64,000 nt of DNA, taken from Sphaerimonospora thailandensis. Lineage in GTDB: Bacteria; Actinomycetota; Actinomycetes; Streptosporangiales; Streptosporangiaceae. The stretch's first letter is position 1. The number at the start of each line of letters is the position of its first letter. The notes beneath the pieces are model-generated. The model was not told where the DNA came from. It made no database searches and saw only the letters and a program-made list of their open reading frames with translations. The translations under genes and the position numbers were made by a program. Location of the stretch: the NCBI RefSeq assembly GCF_016863115.1, contig NZ_BOOG01000037.1:16558-80557 (forward strand). Direction: 5' to 3'. Shown here one piece after another: positions 38,432-46,967 of this stretch.

Positions 38432-39433
38432 TCAGCGGGATGACCTGGGGTCGAGCGCGTCGCGCAGCCCGTCACCGAAGAGGTTGAAGGCCAGCACGGT
38501 GATGAAGATCGCCATGCCCGGGAAGAACATGAAGTGCGGCACGGTGTAGTACTTCACAGCAGCGGCGAGCATTCCACCCCAGGTCGCCGTCGGCGGCTGA
38601 ATTCCCACTCCGAGGAAGGACAGCGCCGCCTCGAAAAGCACGTTGCTCGGGATCAGCAGCGTCGCGTAGATGAGGATCGGCGCGATGAGGTTCGGCAGGA
38701 TCTCGCGGAACAGGATGTAGGGGCCACGTGCACCGATGCTGCGCGCCGCGTCCACGAACTCCCGCTCGCGCAGCGAGAGCGTCTGCCCCCGGATGATCCG
38801 CCCGATGTAGGGCCAGTTGAAGAAACCGATGATGAAGACCAGCAGCAGGATCCGGAGTGTGTCGCCCTTGATCGCGAGCTGGGTTTCGAACTGGCCGAGG
38901 ACGCCGACCAGTGAGAGCGCGAAGACCAGCAGCGGGAAGGCGAGGAAGACGTCCATGAGCCGGCTGATCAGGGCGTCGACCCAGCCACCGAAGTAGCCGG
39001 CGACGACTCCCATGATCGAGCCGATGACGACCGACAGCAGCGTGGCCAGGAAGGCGACGAGCAGCGAGATCCGCGCCCCGTACACGACGCGACTGAACAG
39101 GTCCCGGCCGTTGACCGGCTCAACACCGAACAGGAAGTCGGCGCTGATGCCGGTGCCGCCCTTGGGCTGCATCGTCAGCGTGTCGATCATCTCCTGGTGG
39201 AACTCGTTGGGCGGGTGGCCGAACCAGCCGACGACGACGGGTGCGAAGACCGCGGCGAGGATCAGGAAGACAACGACGCCGGCGCCGCCCATCGCGACCT
39301 TGTCGCGTTTGAGGCGCGTCCACGCGATCTGGCCGAGCGAACGGCCCTGGATGGCTTTGGCGCCCGCGCCCTGGGAGACGGCTTCCGGTGCGGCGTGCTG
39401 CTCGTCACCGGAGACGTCGAGCGGTGCGGTCAT
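38432..39433 (-). CDS. Peptide ABC transporter permease, DppC/OppC type
   Basis: 333 residues. An N-terminal cytosolic stretch of about 45 residues precedes six helices; OppC_N and the coupling motif VDAARSIGARGPYILFREIL are present. It is the first gene of the dpp-like operon. The 245-bp region upstream (39434-39678) has no gene and should hold the operon promoter; no convincing -35/-10 pair was picked out. Confidence 0.93.
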   Translation of the reverse strand: MTAPLDVSGDEQHAAPEAVSQGAGAKAIQGRSLGQIAWTRLKRDKVAMGGAGVVVFLILAAVFAPVVVGWFGHPPNEFHQEMIDTLTMQPKGGTGISADFLFGVEPVNGRDLFSRVVYGARISLLVAFLATLLSVVIGSIMGVVAGYFGGWVDALISRLMDVFLAFPLLVFALSLVGVLGQFETQLAIKGDTLRILLLVFIIGFFNWPYIGRIIRGQTLSLREREFVDAARSIGARGPYILFREILPNLIAPILIYATLLIPSNVLFEAALSFLGVGIQPPTATWGGMLAAAVKYYTVPHFMFFPGMAIFITVLAFNLFGDGLRDALDPRSSR

Positions 39434-39678
39434 GTGCTGTCAGCCCCCTGGATCCCAGACGACGTTGTCCAAGAAGGTCCACTGGGTATGCGGACCCCCG
39501 GAGGCAGAATCTATGGCCTGAGCTGGGATGACCAGTCCCCAGGGACGCGCTGTGGCTCAACTGTGATTGACGCGAAACTCATTCGTGTTGATCTTGAGTG
39601 AACTATCTGGGCTTGATCTCGGTTGTGTCCCAGAACCGTGACATTGCACAAGATCTGTAACACGGCCCCAGAATGCGG

Positions 39679-40200
39679 TCAGCTGATGCCACGCCGCTTG
39701 AGGATCTCCTCGATGTCAGAGAAGTCGTCAGAGGGCGGCGCCGACTTGGCGGCCCCAGACTTGGCGGGCTCGGACTGGCCCGTCCCGGACTTGCCCGAGC
39801 CGATGCTCCCGGCGGTCGCGGGTCCGGCGGTCGCGGGCCGCTCCACCTGACGCGGCTCGGTCTTCCCCGGCGTGCCCGCGCCGCGGGCCCGGGACAGGGC
39901 GCGGCCGCGCATGGCGCCGGAGACGACGAAGAGCACAGCGGACAGCCCGGCCAGGACGACCCCTGCCCAGACCACAGGCGAGAGCACCAATCCGGTGACG
40001 AAACGGACGGCGGCGGAGCCGATGTCCCACAGCGTGCGGTGCGCACCGGTCAGATACGCGGCCAGCGGCAGCAACGACCACGCGGTGGCGCGCAGGCCTG
40101 CGGTCGCTCCCCTGCGGCGGAAGGCCAGGAAGCTGAGGACGATCCCGACGGCTGTGAGTCCGGCGCAAAGCGGCAGCCACGCGATCTGATCATATGTCAT
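39679..40200 (-). CDS. Hypothetical membrane protein
   Basis: 173 residues. Three hydrophobic segments (about 8-25, 40-55 and 70-95) are followed by a Gly/Ser/Pro/Lys-rich tail ending DDFSDIEEILKRRGIS, a short predicted helix that may be the conserved part. ATG at 40200 has GAGGGG 8 nt upstream; a longer frame to 40242 lacks support. The function is unknown; it follows the HAD gene on the same strand. Confidence 0.8.
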   Translation of the reverse strand: MTYDQIAWLPLCAGLTAVGIVLSFLAFRRRGATAGLRATAWSLLPLAAYLTGAHRTLWDIGSAAVRFVTGLVLSPVVWAGVVLAGLSAVLFVVSGAMRGRALSRARGAGTPGKTEPRQVERPATAGPATAGSIGSGKSGTGQSEPAKSGAAKSAPPSDDFSDIEEILKRRGIS

Positions 40201-40310
40201 GACGAACCCCTCGTCTCGTACGGCGTTCTTCCATCCTGGCACGCCATACGGCCCTCCGCCGGGGCCTGTCCGGACGGTGAGCTGAGGGATGAACGGGCCC
40301 GGGCGGGCGA

Positions 40311-40952
40311 TCAGACGACGAGCGAGCGGAGCAGTTCCACGTCCACGTGCCGCAGCGACGGCATGACGACCCGTCCGGCCGCCTGGGCGATCGGCAGGAC
40401 GCTCGGTACGGCGACCACCGGGCAGCCGGCCGCCCTCGCCGAGGCGACCCCGTTCGGCGAGTCCTCGAGCACGACGCAGCGCGCGGGGTCGGCCGACAGC
40501 AGGCGGGTCGCCGTGAGGTACGGCTCCGGGTGGGGCTTGGTGCGGGTGACGTCGTCGGCCGTCACGATCACCTCGAAGTGCTCGCGGCCGACGAACTTGA
40601 GCACCGCGTCGGCGATCGCCCGCAGGGACGAGGTGACAAGCCCGGTGCGGATCCCGTGGTCGGCCAGCTCACGCAGCAGTTCGACCGCCCCCGGCATGGG
40701 CGCCACGCCCGCCGCCAGGCGCCGCTCCATGCCGTCCATCAGCCACGATCCGACGACGATCGGGGCCACGTCGGCCCCGGTCAGCTCCAGCATGTAGGCG
40801 ATGCTCCGCTCCCACGAGCCGCCGACGAGCCGCTCCTGGTGCTCCGGCCCCCACGACCCGCCGAGACGGGTGACCACCTCGCACTCGACCTCGAACCACA
40901 CCCGCTCGGTGTCGACGAGCAGACCGTCCATGTCGAACAGCACCGCGTCCAC
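40311..40952 (-). CDS. HAD-family phosphatase (beta-phosphoglucomutase-like)
   Basis: 213 residues. Motif I VLFDMDGLLVD has both aspartates; LVTSS is motif II; KPHPEPY gives the motif III lysine and LEDSPNG motif IV. The cap domain suggests small phosphorylated metabolites such as sugar phosphates. It starts with GTG at 40952, 38 bp after the metH stop, so it is probably co-transcribed with metH. The exact substrate cannot be inferred. Confidence 0.92.
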   Translation of the reverse strand: MDAVLFDMDGLLVDTERVWFEVECEVVTRLGGSWGPEHQERLVGGSWERSIAYMLELTGADVAPIVVGSWLMDGMERRLAAGVAPMPGAVELLRELADHGIRTGLVTSSLRAIADAVLKFVGREHFEVIVTADDVTRTKPHPEPYLTATRLLSADPARCVVLEDSPNGVASARAAGCPVVAVPSVLPIAQAAGRVVMPSLRHVDVELLRSLVV

Positions 40953-40990
40953 GTCGCCCCTTTCCCCCGACTCCCCTAGATCTTGCCCAG

Positions 40991-43900
40991 CTAGACGTTG
41001 AAGTACTTCGCCTCCGGGTGATGGGCGACCAGCGCCGAGGTGGCCTGCTCGGGGTGGAGCTGGAACCCCTCCGACAGCTCGACGCCGATCCGCGCCGGCT
41101 CGAGCAGCCCCATGAGCTGGACCTGATCCTCGAGGTTGGGACACGCGGGGTAACCGAAGGAGTAGCGGCAGCCGGTGATGTCGACCTTGAGCATGTCGGC
41201 CAGCGACTCCTCACCCCCGATGCCCAGCTCCGAGCGCACCCGGGCGTGCCAGTACTCCGCCAGCGCCTCGGTGAGCTGGACGGACAGCCCGTGAAGCTCC
41301 AGGTAGTCCCGGTAGGCGTCCTTCGCGAACAGTTCGGCCGTGGCCTGGCTGATCCGGTGGCCCATCGTGACGACCTGGAAGGCGACCACGTCGACCTCGC
41401 CGGACTCGCGGCGGCGGAAGAAGTCGGCCAGGCACAGGTGCCGGTCGCGGCGCTGGCGCGGGAACGTGAAGCGGGTGCGTTCTTCGCCGGCCTCGTCGAG
41501 GATGATCAGGCTGTCGCCCTCGCTCACGCAGGGGAAGTAGCCGTAGACGACGGCCGCCTCCAGCAGGTTCTCGGTCTGCAGCCGGTCCAGCCACATGCGC
41601 AGCCGCGGCCGGCCCTCGGTCTCGATGAGCTCCTCGTACGACGGCCCGTCGCCGCCCCTGGCCGCCTTCAGCCCCCACTGGCCCATGAACGTGGCCCGCT
41701 CGTCGAGGAACGCGGCGTAGTCGGCGAGCGGAATGCCCTTGATCACCCGGTCGCCGAAGAAGGGCGGCACGGGCACCGGGTTGTCGCCGGCCACGTCCGA
41801 CCGGTCCGGCAGGTCCTCGACGGCCGTACGCTTCAGCACCGCGCCCGTCTTGACCCGGCGCTCCCGTCGCGGGGGCAGCGCGGCCCCTTCCTCGCCGCGC
41901 TTGACCGCCATGAACGCGTCCATCAGCCGCAGGCCCTCGAACGCGTCTTTGGCGTAGCGCACCTCGCCCTGGAAGAGGTCGGCCAGGTCCTGCTCGACGT
42001 ACGCCCTCGTGAGCGCCGCGCCGCCGAGCAGCACCGGGAATCTGCCGGCGATCCCCCGGGAGTTCATCTCCTCGAGGTTCTCCTTCATGACGACCGTCGA
42101 CTTCACCAGCAGCCCGGACATGCCGACCACGTCGGCCTGCTTCTCCTCGGCCGTCTCCAGGATCGCCGACACCGGCTGCTTGATGCCGAGGTTCACCACC
42201 TCGTAGCCGTTGTTGGACAGGATGATGTCGACCAGGTTCTTGCCGATGTCGTGGACATCGCCCTTGACCGTGGCCAGCACGATCCGGCCCTTCGTGGCGC
42301 CCTCGACCCGGTCCATGTGCGGTTCCAGGTACGCCACGGCGGTCTTCATGACCTCGGCCGACTGCAGCACGAACGGGAGCTGCATCTGGCCGGAGCCGAA
42401 CAGTTCGCCCACGGTCTTCATGCCGTCGAGCAGCACGTCGTTGATGATCTCCAGGGCGGGCCGCTGGGCGAGCGCGTCGCCGAGGTCGGCCTCCAGGCCC
42501 TTGCGCTCCCCGTCGATGATCCGCCGCTTGAGCCGCTCCCACAGCGGCAGCGCGGCCAGCTCCGCCGCCTTGCCGGCCTTCATCGCCGCCGCGTCGACGC
42601 CCTCGAACAGCTCCATGAACCGCTGCAGCGGGTCGTAGCCGTCCCGGCGCCGGTCGTAGACCAGGTCGAGCGCGACCTGGCGCTGCTCGTCGGGGATCCG
42701 GGCCATTGGCAGGATCTTGGACGCGTGCACGATGGCCGAGTCGAGCCCGGCGTTGACGCACTCGTTCAGGAAGGCCGAGTTGAGCACCATGCGCGCGGCC
42801 GGGTTGAGGCCGAACGAGATGTTGGACAGGCCGAGCGTGGTCTGCACGCCCGGATAGCGGCGCTTGAGCTCGCGGATCGCCTCGATCGTCTCCAGGCCGT
42901 CGCGGCGGGTCTCCTCCTGGCCGGTGGCGATCGGGAAGGTCAGGCAGTCGACGACGATGTCCTCGACCCGCATGCCCCAGTTGCCGACGAGGTCGTCGAC
43001 CAGGCGGGAGGCGATCCCGACCTTCCACTCGGCGGTGCGGGCCTGGCCCTCCTCGTCGATGGTCAGCGCGACCACGGCGGCGCCGTGCTCCCGGACCAGT
43101 CGCATGATCTTCGTGAAGCGCGAGTCGGGCCCGTCGCCGTCCTCGTAGTTCACCGAGTTGACGACCGCCCGCCCGCCGAGCATCTCCAGCCCGGCCTCCA
43201 GCACGGCCGGCTCGGTCGAGTCGATCACGATCGGCAGCGTCGAGGCGGTGGCGAAGCGGAACGCCAGCTCCTTCATGTCGGCGACGCCGTCCCTGCCGAC
43301 GTAGTCGACGCACAGGTCCAGCATGTGCGCGCCGTCGCGGGCCTGCGCCCGGGCGATCTCGACGCACTCCTCGTAGTCGCCGGCCAGCATCGCCTCGCGG
43401 AACGCCTTGGAGCCGTTGGCGTTGGTCCGCTCGCCGATCGCCAGATAAGACGTGTCCTGCCGGAACGGCACGCTCTGGTAGAGGGAGGCCGCCCCCGCCT
43501 CGGGACGCGGCCGCCGTACGGTCCGGGACCGGCCGTTCACGCGCTCGACGACCTGGCGCATGTGCTCGGGGGTGGTGCCGCAGCAGCCGCCCACCAGCGC
43601 GAGCCCGTAGTCGCGCAGGAACGCGTCGTGCGCGTCGGCGAGCTCGCCGGGCGTGAGCGGGTAGTGGGCGCCGTCGGCCGTGAGCTGCGGCAGCCCGGCG
43701 TTCGGCATGCAGGACAGCGGCAGGCGCGAGTGCTTGGCGAGGTGGCGCAGGTGCTCGCTCATCTCGGTCGGCCCGGTGGCGCAGTTGAGGCCGATCAGGT
43801 CGGCGCCCAGCGGCTCGATCGAGGTCAGCGCCGCGCCGATCTCCGAGCCCAGCAGCATCGCGCCGTTGGTCTCGATGGTCACCTGCGCGATGATCGGCAC

Positions 43901-44458
43901 GTCGCGCCCGGCGGCCTCGATCGCCCGCTTCGCGCCGACGATCGCGGCCTTGACCTGCAGCAGATCCTGGCAGGTCTCGATGATCAATGCGTCGGCCCCG
44001 CCCGCGATCAGCCCGGCCGCGTTGTCACGGTAGGCGTCGCGCAGGGTCGCGTACGGCAGATGCCCCAGGGTGGGGAGCTTGGTGCCTGGTCCCATCGAGC
44101 CGAGCACGAACCGGGGGTGATCGGCGGTGGACCAGGAGTCGGCCCGCTCCCGGGCGAGCCGTGCGCCGGCCTCGGAGTACTCATGGATCCGGTCGGCGAT
44201 GCCGTACTCGCCGAGGGCCGCGCGGTTGGAGTTGAAGGTGTTGGTCTCGACGCAGTCGACGCCGGCCGCGAGGTAGGCGTCGTGGACGGCCCGCACGATG
44301 TCGGGACGGCTGACGTTGAGCACGTCGTTGCAGCCCTCGTGGCCCTGGAAGTCGTCGAGCGTCGGGTCGTAGGACTGCAGCATCGTCCCCATTGCCCCGT
44401 CTGCGACCAGAACTCGCTGGGACAGCACTTCTCGGAAGGACGGTCTGCTGCTGCTCAT
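40991..44458 (-). CDS. metH: Cobalamin-dependent methionine synthase MetH
   Basis: 1155 residues with all modules: homocysteine-binding barrel (about 1-325, zinc cysteines in LNCATGP and GGCCGTT), folate-binding barrel (about 340-620), cap and B12 domain (GDVHDIGKNLVDIIL, the His being the cobalt ligand), and the AdoMet activation domain at the C-terminus (ending PEAKYFNV). It makes methionine from homocysteine using methyl-tetrahydrofolate. The ATG at 44458 has TAGTCT ending 6 nt upstream, so it is likely leaderless. With only 112 bp to the divergent gene there is no space for a cobalamin riboswitch. Confidence 0.98.
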   Translation of the reverse strand: MSSSRPSFREVLSQRVLVADGAMGTMLQSYDPTLDDFQGHEGCNDVLNVSRPDIVRAVHDAYLAAGVDCVETNTFNSNRAALGEYGIADRIHEYSEAGARLARERADSWSTADHPRFVLGSMGPGTKLPTLGHLPYATLRDAYRDNAAGLIAGGADALIIETCQDLLQVKAAIVGAKRAIEAAGRDVPIIAQVTIETNGAMLLGSEIGAALTSIEPLGADLIGLNCATGPTEMSEHLRHLAKHSRLPLSCMPNAGLPQLTADGAHYPLTPGELADAHDAFLRDYGLALVGGCCGTTPEHMRQVVERVNGRSRTVRRPRPEAGAASLYQSVPFRQDTSYLAIGERTNANGSKAFREAMLAGDYEECVEIARAQARDGAHMLDLCVDYVGRDGVADMKELAFRFATASTLPIVIDSTEPAVLEAGLEMLGGRAVVNSVNYEDGDGPDSRFTKIMRLVREHGAAVVALTIDEEGQARTAEWKVGIASRLVDDLVGNWGMRVEDIVVDCLTFPIATGQEETRRDGLETIEAIRELKRRYPGVQTTLGLSNISFGLNPAARMVLNSAFLNECVNAGLDSAIVHASKILPMARIPDEQRQVALDLVYDRRRDGYDPLQRFMELFEGVDAAAMKAGKAAELAALPLWERLKRRIIDGERKGLEADLGDALAQRPALEIINDVLLDGMKTVGELFGSGQMQLPFVLQSAEVMKTAVAYLEPHMDRVEGATKGRIVLATVKGDVHDIGKNLVDIILSNNGYEVVNLGIKQPVSAILETAEEKQADVVGMSGLLVKSTVVMKENLEEMNSRGIAGRFPVLLGGAALTRAYVEQDLADLFQGEVRYAKDAFEGLRLMDAFMAVKRGEEGAALPPRRERRVKTGAVLKRTAVEDLPDRSDVAGDNPVPVPPFFGDRVIKGIPLADYAAFLDERATFMGQWGLKAARGGDGPSYEELIETEGRPRLRMWLDRLQTENLLEAAVVYGYFPCVSEGDSLIILDEAGEERTRFTFPRQRRDRHLCLADFFRRRESGEVDVVAFQVVTMGHRISQATAELFAKDAYRDYLELHGLSVQLTEALAEYWHARVRSELGIGGEESLADMLKVDITGCRYSFGYPACPNLEDQVQLMGLLEPARIGVELSEGFQLHPEQATSALVAHHPEAKYFNV

Positions 44459-44464
44459 GGGGAA

Positions 44465-44470
44465 AGACTA
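44465..44470 (-). promoter_or_regulatory. -10 box of metH, leaderless start
   Basis: TAGTCT on the minus strand ends 6 nt before the metH ATG; TTCCCC lies between and provides no ribosome-binding site. Confidence 0.55.
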
Positions 44471-44522
44471 TCGGCACGCCCGTCAAAGCCGCCGAACGTG
44501 CCTCCCCGCTCCCCCCAGCGAA

Positions 44523-44528
44523 TAGTCT
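44523..44528 (+). promoter_or_regulatory. Possible -10 box of the PAC2 gene
   Basis: TAGTCT on the plus strand, about 42 nt before the GTG at 44571, gives a short leader containing the Shine-Dalgarno AGGGAGG. It is the divergent partner of the metH promoter. Confidence 0.35.
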
Positions 44529-44570
44529 TGGACTTGACCATACGTCCCGTGGGCCAGTGAGGGAGGCGGC

Positions 44571-45425
44571 GTGATCGAGCTCGAAGGGCTCCCAGAGCTC
44601 GTCGACCCGGTGCTGATCGCCGCGTTCGAAGGGTGGAACGACGCCGGCGAGGCGTCGAGCGGCGTGCTCGCTCACCTCGAGGCGGAGTGGAAGGCGACAC
44701 CGCTCGTCGAGCTGGATCCGGAGGACTACTACGACTTCCAGATGACCCGTCCCATCGTGGAGATGGGCGACGGTCTCACCCGGTCCATCACCTGGCCGAC
44801 GACGCGGCTGCTGCTGGCCCGGCCGCCGGGTGCCGAGCGTGACGTGGTGCTGCTGCGCGGCATCGAGCCCAACATGCGCTGGCGGTCGTTCTGTGCGGAG
44901 ATCGTCGGCCTGTGCCAGGACCTGGGAGTGGAGTTCGCCATCCTGCTCGGCGCGCTGCTCAACGACTCCCCGCACACCCGGCCGGTGCCCATCGTGGGCT
45001 CGGTGAGCGACCCGGGCATGGCCCGCTCGCTCAACCTCGAACCGACCAAATACGAAGGCCCCACGGGCATCGTGGGCGTGCTGCAGCACACGCTCGGCCA
45101 TGCCGGGCTGCGTACGGTCTCCCTGTGGGCCTCGGTCCCCCACTACGTCGCCCAGCCGCCGAACCCGAAGGCCACGCTGGCGCTGCTGCGCCGCATCGAG
45201 GACGTCCTCGACATCCCCGTGCCGTACGGCGACCTGGCCGAGGAGGCTCGAGCCTGGGAGCACGGCGTCGATGAGCTCGCATCGCAGGACAGCGAGGTCG
45301 CCGACTACGTCAGGGAGCTGGAGGAGCGCAAGGACGCGGCCGAGCTCCCCGAGGCGAGCGGGGACGCCATCGCGGCCGAGTTCGAGCGTTACCTGCGCCG
45401 CCGCGACCGCGGCACCGACCGCTGA
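44571..45425 (+). CDS. PAC2-family protein
   Basis: 284 residues. The PAC2 fold is shared with eukaryotic proteasome assembly chaperones; actinobacterial members are conserved, but their role is not settled. Seen are LIAAFEGWNDAGEASSG near the start, VVLLRGIEPNMRWRSFC, LLGALLNDSPHTRPVPI and the GPTGIVGVLQHTLGHAG segment. GTG at 44571 follows AGGGAGG. It is divergent from metH, the same arrangement as Rv2125/Rv2124c in M. tuberculosis. A link with the proteasome genes 40 kb away is possible but unproven. Confidence 0.93.
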   Translation: MIELEGLPELVDPVLIAAFEGWNDAGEASSGVLAHLEAEWKATPLVELDPEDYYDFQMTRPIVEMGDGLTRSITWPTTRLLLARPPGAERDVVLLRGIEPNMRWRSFCAEIVGLCQDLGVEFAILLGALLNDSPHTRPVPIVGSVSDPGMARSLNLEPTKYEGPTGIVGVLQHTLGHAGLRTVSLWASVPHYVAQPPNPKATLALLRRIEDVLDIPVPYGDLAEEARAWEHGVDELASQDSEVADYVRELEERKDAAELPEASGDAIAAEFERYLRRRDRGTDR

Positions 45426-45471
45426 GCCGGCGTTTACGAAAGGTTGGCCTCCCGCCGAAGCGGGCATCGTC

Positions 45472-45500
45472 TTCTCTGTGATCGTTTTCTCTGTGATCGT
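45472..45500 (+). repeat. Direct repeat upstream of the deformylase gene
   Basis: TTCTCTGTGATCGT occurs at 45472-45485 and 45487-45500, 15 bp apart, ending 20 bp before the ATG. It may be a regulator site or a small duplication. Confidence 0.55.
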
Positions 45501-45520
45501 CGTCGCCGCGGGGAGCGTGC

Positions 45521-46000
45521 ATGGCCGTCCGGCAGATCCTGATGTTCGCCGATCCGGCGCTGCGTGCCCCGGCCGAACCCGTCACCGCCTTCGACCGGTC
45601 GCTGCGTGATCTCGTCAAGTCGCTCACCGCGACGCTGCGGGCCGGTCCCGGCCGGGCCGGGCTCGCCGCGCCGCAGATCGGGGTCCCGCTCCGGGTGATC
45701 GCCTACGCCGTCGAGGGCAGGTCGGGGCACGTGGTGAACCCGCGCCTGGAGCTTTCGGCGCGGACCGTGGTGGCCGACGAGGCGTGCCTTTCCGCGCCCG
45801 GCGTCTGGTGGCCCAGGGAGCGGTCGTTCTCCGCTGTCGCCCGTGGCAGGGACATGTACGGCAGGCCGGTGACGCTGCGGGCGATCGGCACCCTGGCCCG
45901 GGTCCTCCAGCACGAGGTCGATCACCTGGACGGTGTGCTCTTCATCGATGATCTGCCCGCCGAGGAGCAGCAGCGCTTCCACTCCGCAATTTCTGAGTGA
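45521..46000 (+). CDS. def: Peptide deformylase-like protein
   Basis: 159 residues. The three family motifs are GLAAPQIG (47-54), EACLS (87-91, with the metal Cys89) and QHEVDHLDG (metal His131 and His135, catalytic Glu132). The usual EGCLS has Ala in place of Gly here, close to the active-site wall. It removes the formyl group from new proteins; it may be a second, specialised copy. ATG at 45521 follows GGGGAG. It is somewhat shorter than typical housekeeping enzymes. Confidence 0.88.
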   Translation: MAVRQILMFADPALRAPAEPVTAFDRSLRDLVKSLTATLRAGPGRAGLAAPQIGVPLRVIAYAVEGRSGHVVNPRLELSARTVVADEACLSAPGVWWPRERSFSAVARGRDMYGRPVTLRAIGTLARVLQHEVDHLDGVLFIDDLPAEEQQRFHSAISE

Positions 46001-46177
46001 TTTATCCCGACATAGTTGCATTTCTCGTACGCCGCTTTCGCGTTTCCGAGCAATCCGGGCATTTCGCTAGACATTTCGGTCGACATGTGACCGGTTCGCG
46101 ACCTGCAGGAATAGCCGGGGCGGGCGCGGGGGACTACCGATGCATCCTCCCGACGGACCTTTCCTGGGAGGGCGCAT

Positions 46178-46921
46178 TTGCCAGCGATCACACGCCGGTC
46201 GTTCCTGTCGGCCGGAAGCGGAATCGCCTTGGCGGTCCTGAGCGGCGCGCGGGCCGAGGCCGGCGTGGCGGGGGCGGCGGCGGACGGGCCGTCGCGCCCC
46301 CGCATCCACACCAGGGACGAGTGGGACGCCGTCGCGCCGAAGAGCAAGGCCGTCGTGCTCGACACCCCGCCGGACCGGATCGTCATTCACCACACGGCCA
46401 CGGCCAACACCACCGATCTGAGCCTCGATGCGGCCTACCGGCTCTCCCGCGCGATCCAGCGCTACCACATGCGGCACAACCGCTGGGCGGACATCGGCGA
46501 GCAGTTCACGGTCAGCAGGGGCGGCCACATCATGGAGGGCCGCAACCGGACGTTGCCCGCGATCGCCCGGGGCGGCAACGTGATGGGCGCGCAGGCCGCC
46601 GGCCACAACCGCCACACGCTCGGGATCGAGACCGAGGGCACCTACACCGCCGAACTGCCCCCGCCCGCCCAGCTCGCCTCGCTGACCACGCTGCTGGCCT
46701 GGCTCTGCTCGACCTACCGGCTCGACCCCGAGGTCGCCATCATCGGTCATCGCGATCTCAACAAGACCGCCTGCCCCGGTGACCGCCTCTACGCGTACCT
46801 GCCGGAACTGCGGGAGGGGGTGGCCCGCAAGCTGGGCCGCCGCCGCCCGCCGGAGGACGAGCCGCCGGACGGCGAGCCGCCCGATCCGGACGAACCCGAC
46901 GACGCGCCGGACGACCGGTGA
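46178..46921 (+). CDS. Secreted N-acetylmuramoyl-L-alanine amidase (PGRP fold), Tat signal
   Basis: 247 residues. The start has a twin-arginine signal (TRRSFLSAG) followed by a short hydrophobic core and cleavage near AEA. The peptidoglycan-recognition/amidase domain has IVIHHTATA (His71 metal), GHRDLNKTACPGD (His191 and Cys199 metal ligands) and GIETEGTY. The end is an acidic Pro/Asp/Glu tail. It cuts the amide between muramic acid and the stem peptide. It uses a TTG start at 46178 after GGGAGGG. Confidence 0.92.
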   Translation: MPAITRRSFLSAGSGIALAVLSGARAEAGVAGAAADGPSRPRIHTRDEWDAVAPKSKAVVLDTPPDRIVIHHTATANTTDLSLDAAYRLSRAIQRYHMRHNRWADIGEQFTVSRGGHIMEGRNRTLPAIARGGNVMGAQAAGHNRHTLGIETEGTYTAELPPPAQLASLTTLLAWLCSTYRLDPEVAIIGHRDLNKTACPGDRLYAYLPELREGVARKLGRRRPPEDEPPDGEPPDPDEPDDAPDDR

Positions 46922-46967
46922 GCGGCTCGCCGTCATCGGTCAGAGGGCACTGATCCGAGGGCACCGG

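Noticed and set aside
41018..44560. A 1180-residue open frame on the plus strand across metH
   Set aside because: It mirrors metH on the opposite strand. High GC makes stop codons rare there; the translation is low-complexity (Leu/Val/Arg/His-rich) without domains.
44459..44570. Cobalamin riboswitch for metH
   Set aside because: The interval is too short and lacks a B12-box-like sequence; a -10 box abuts the start codon.
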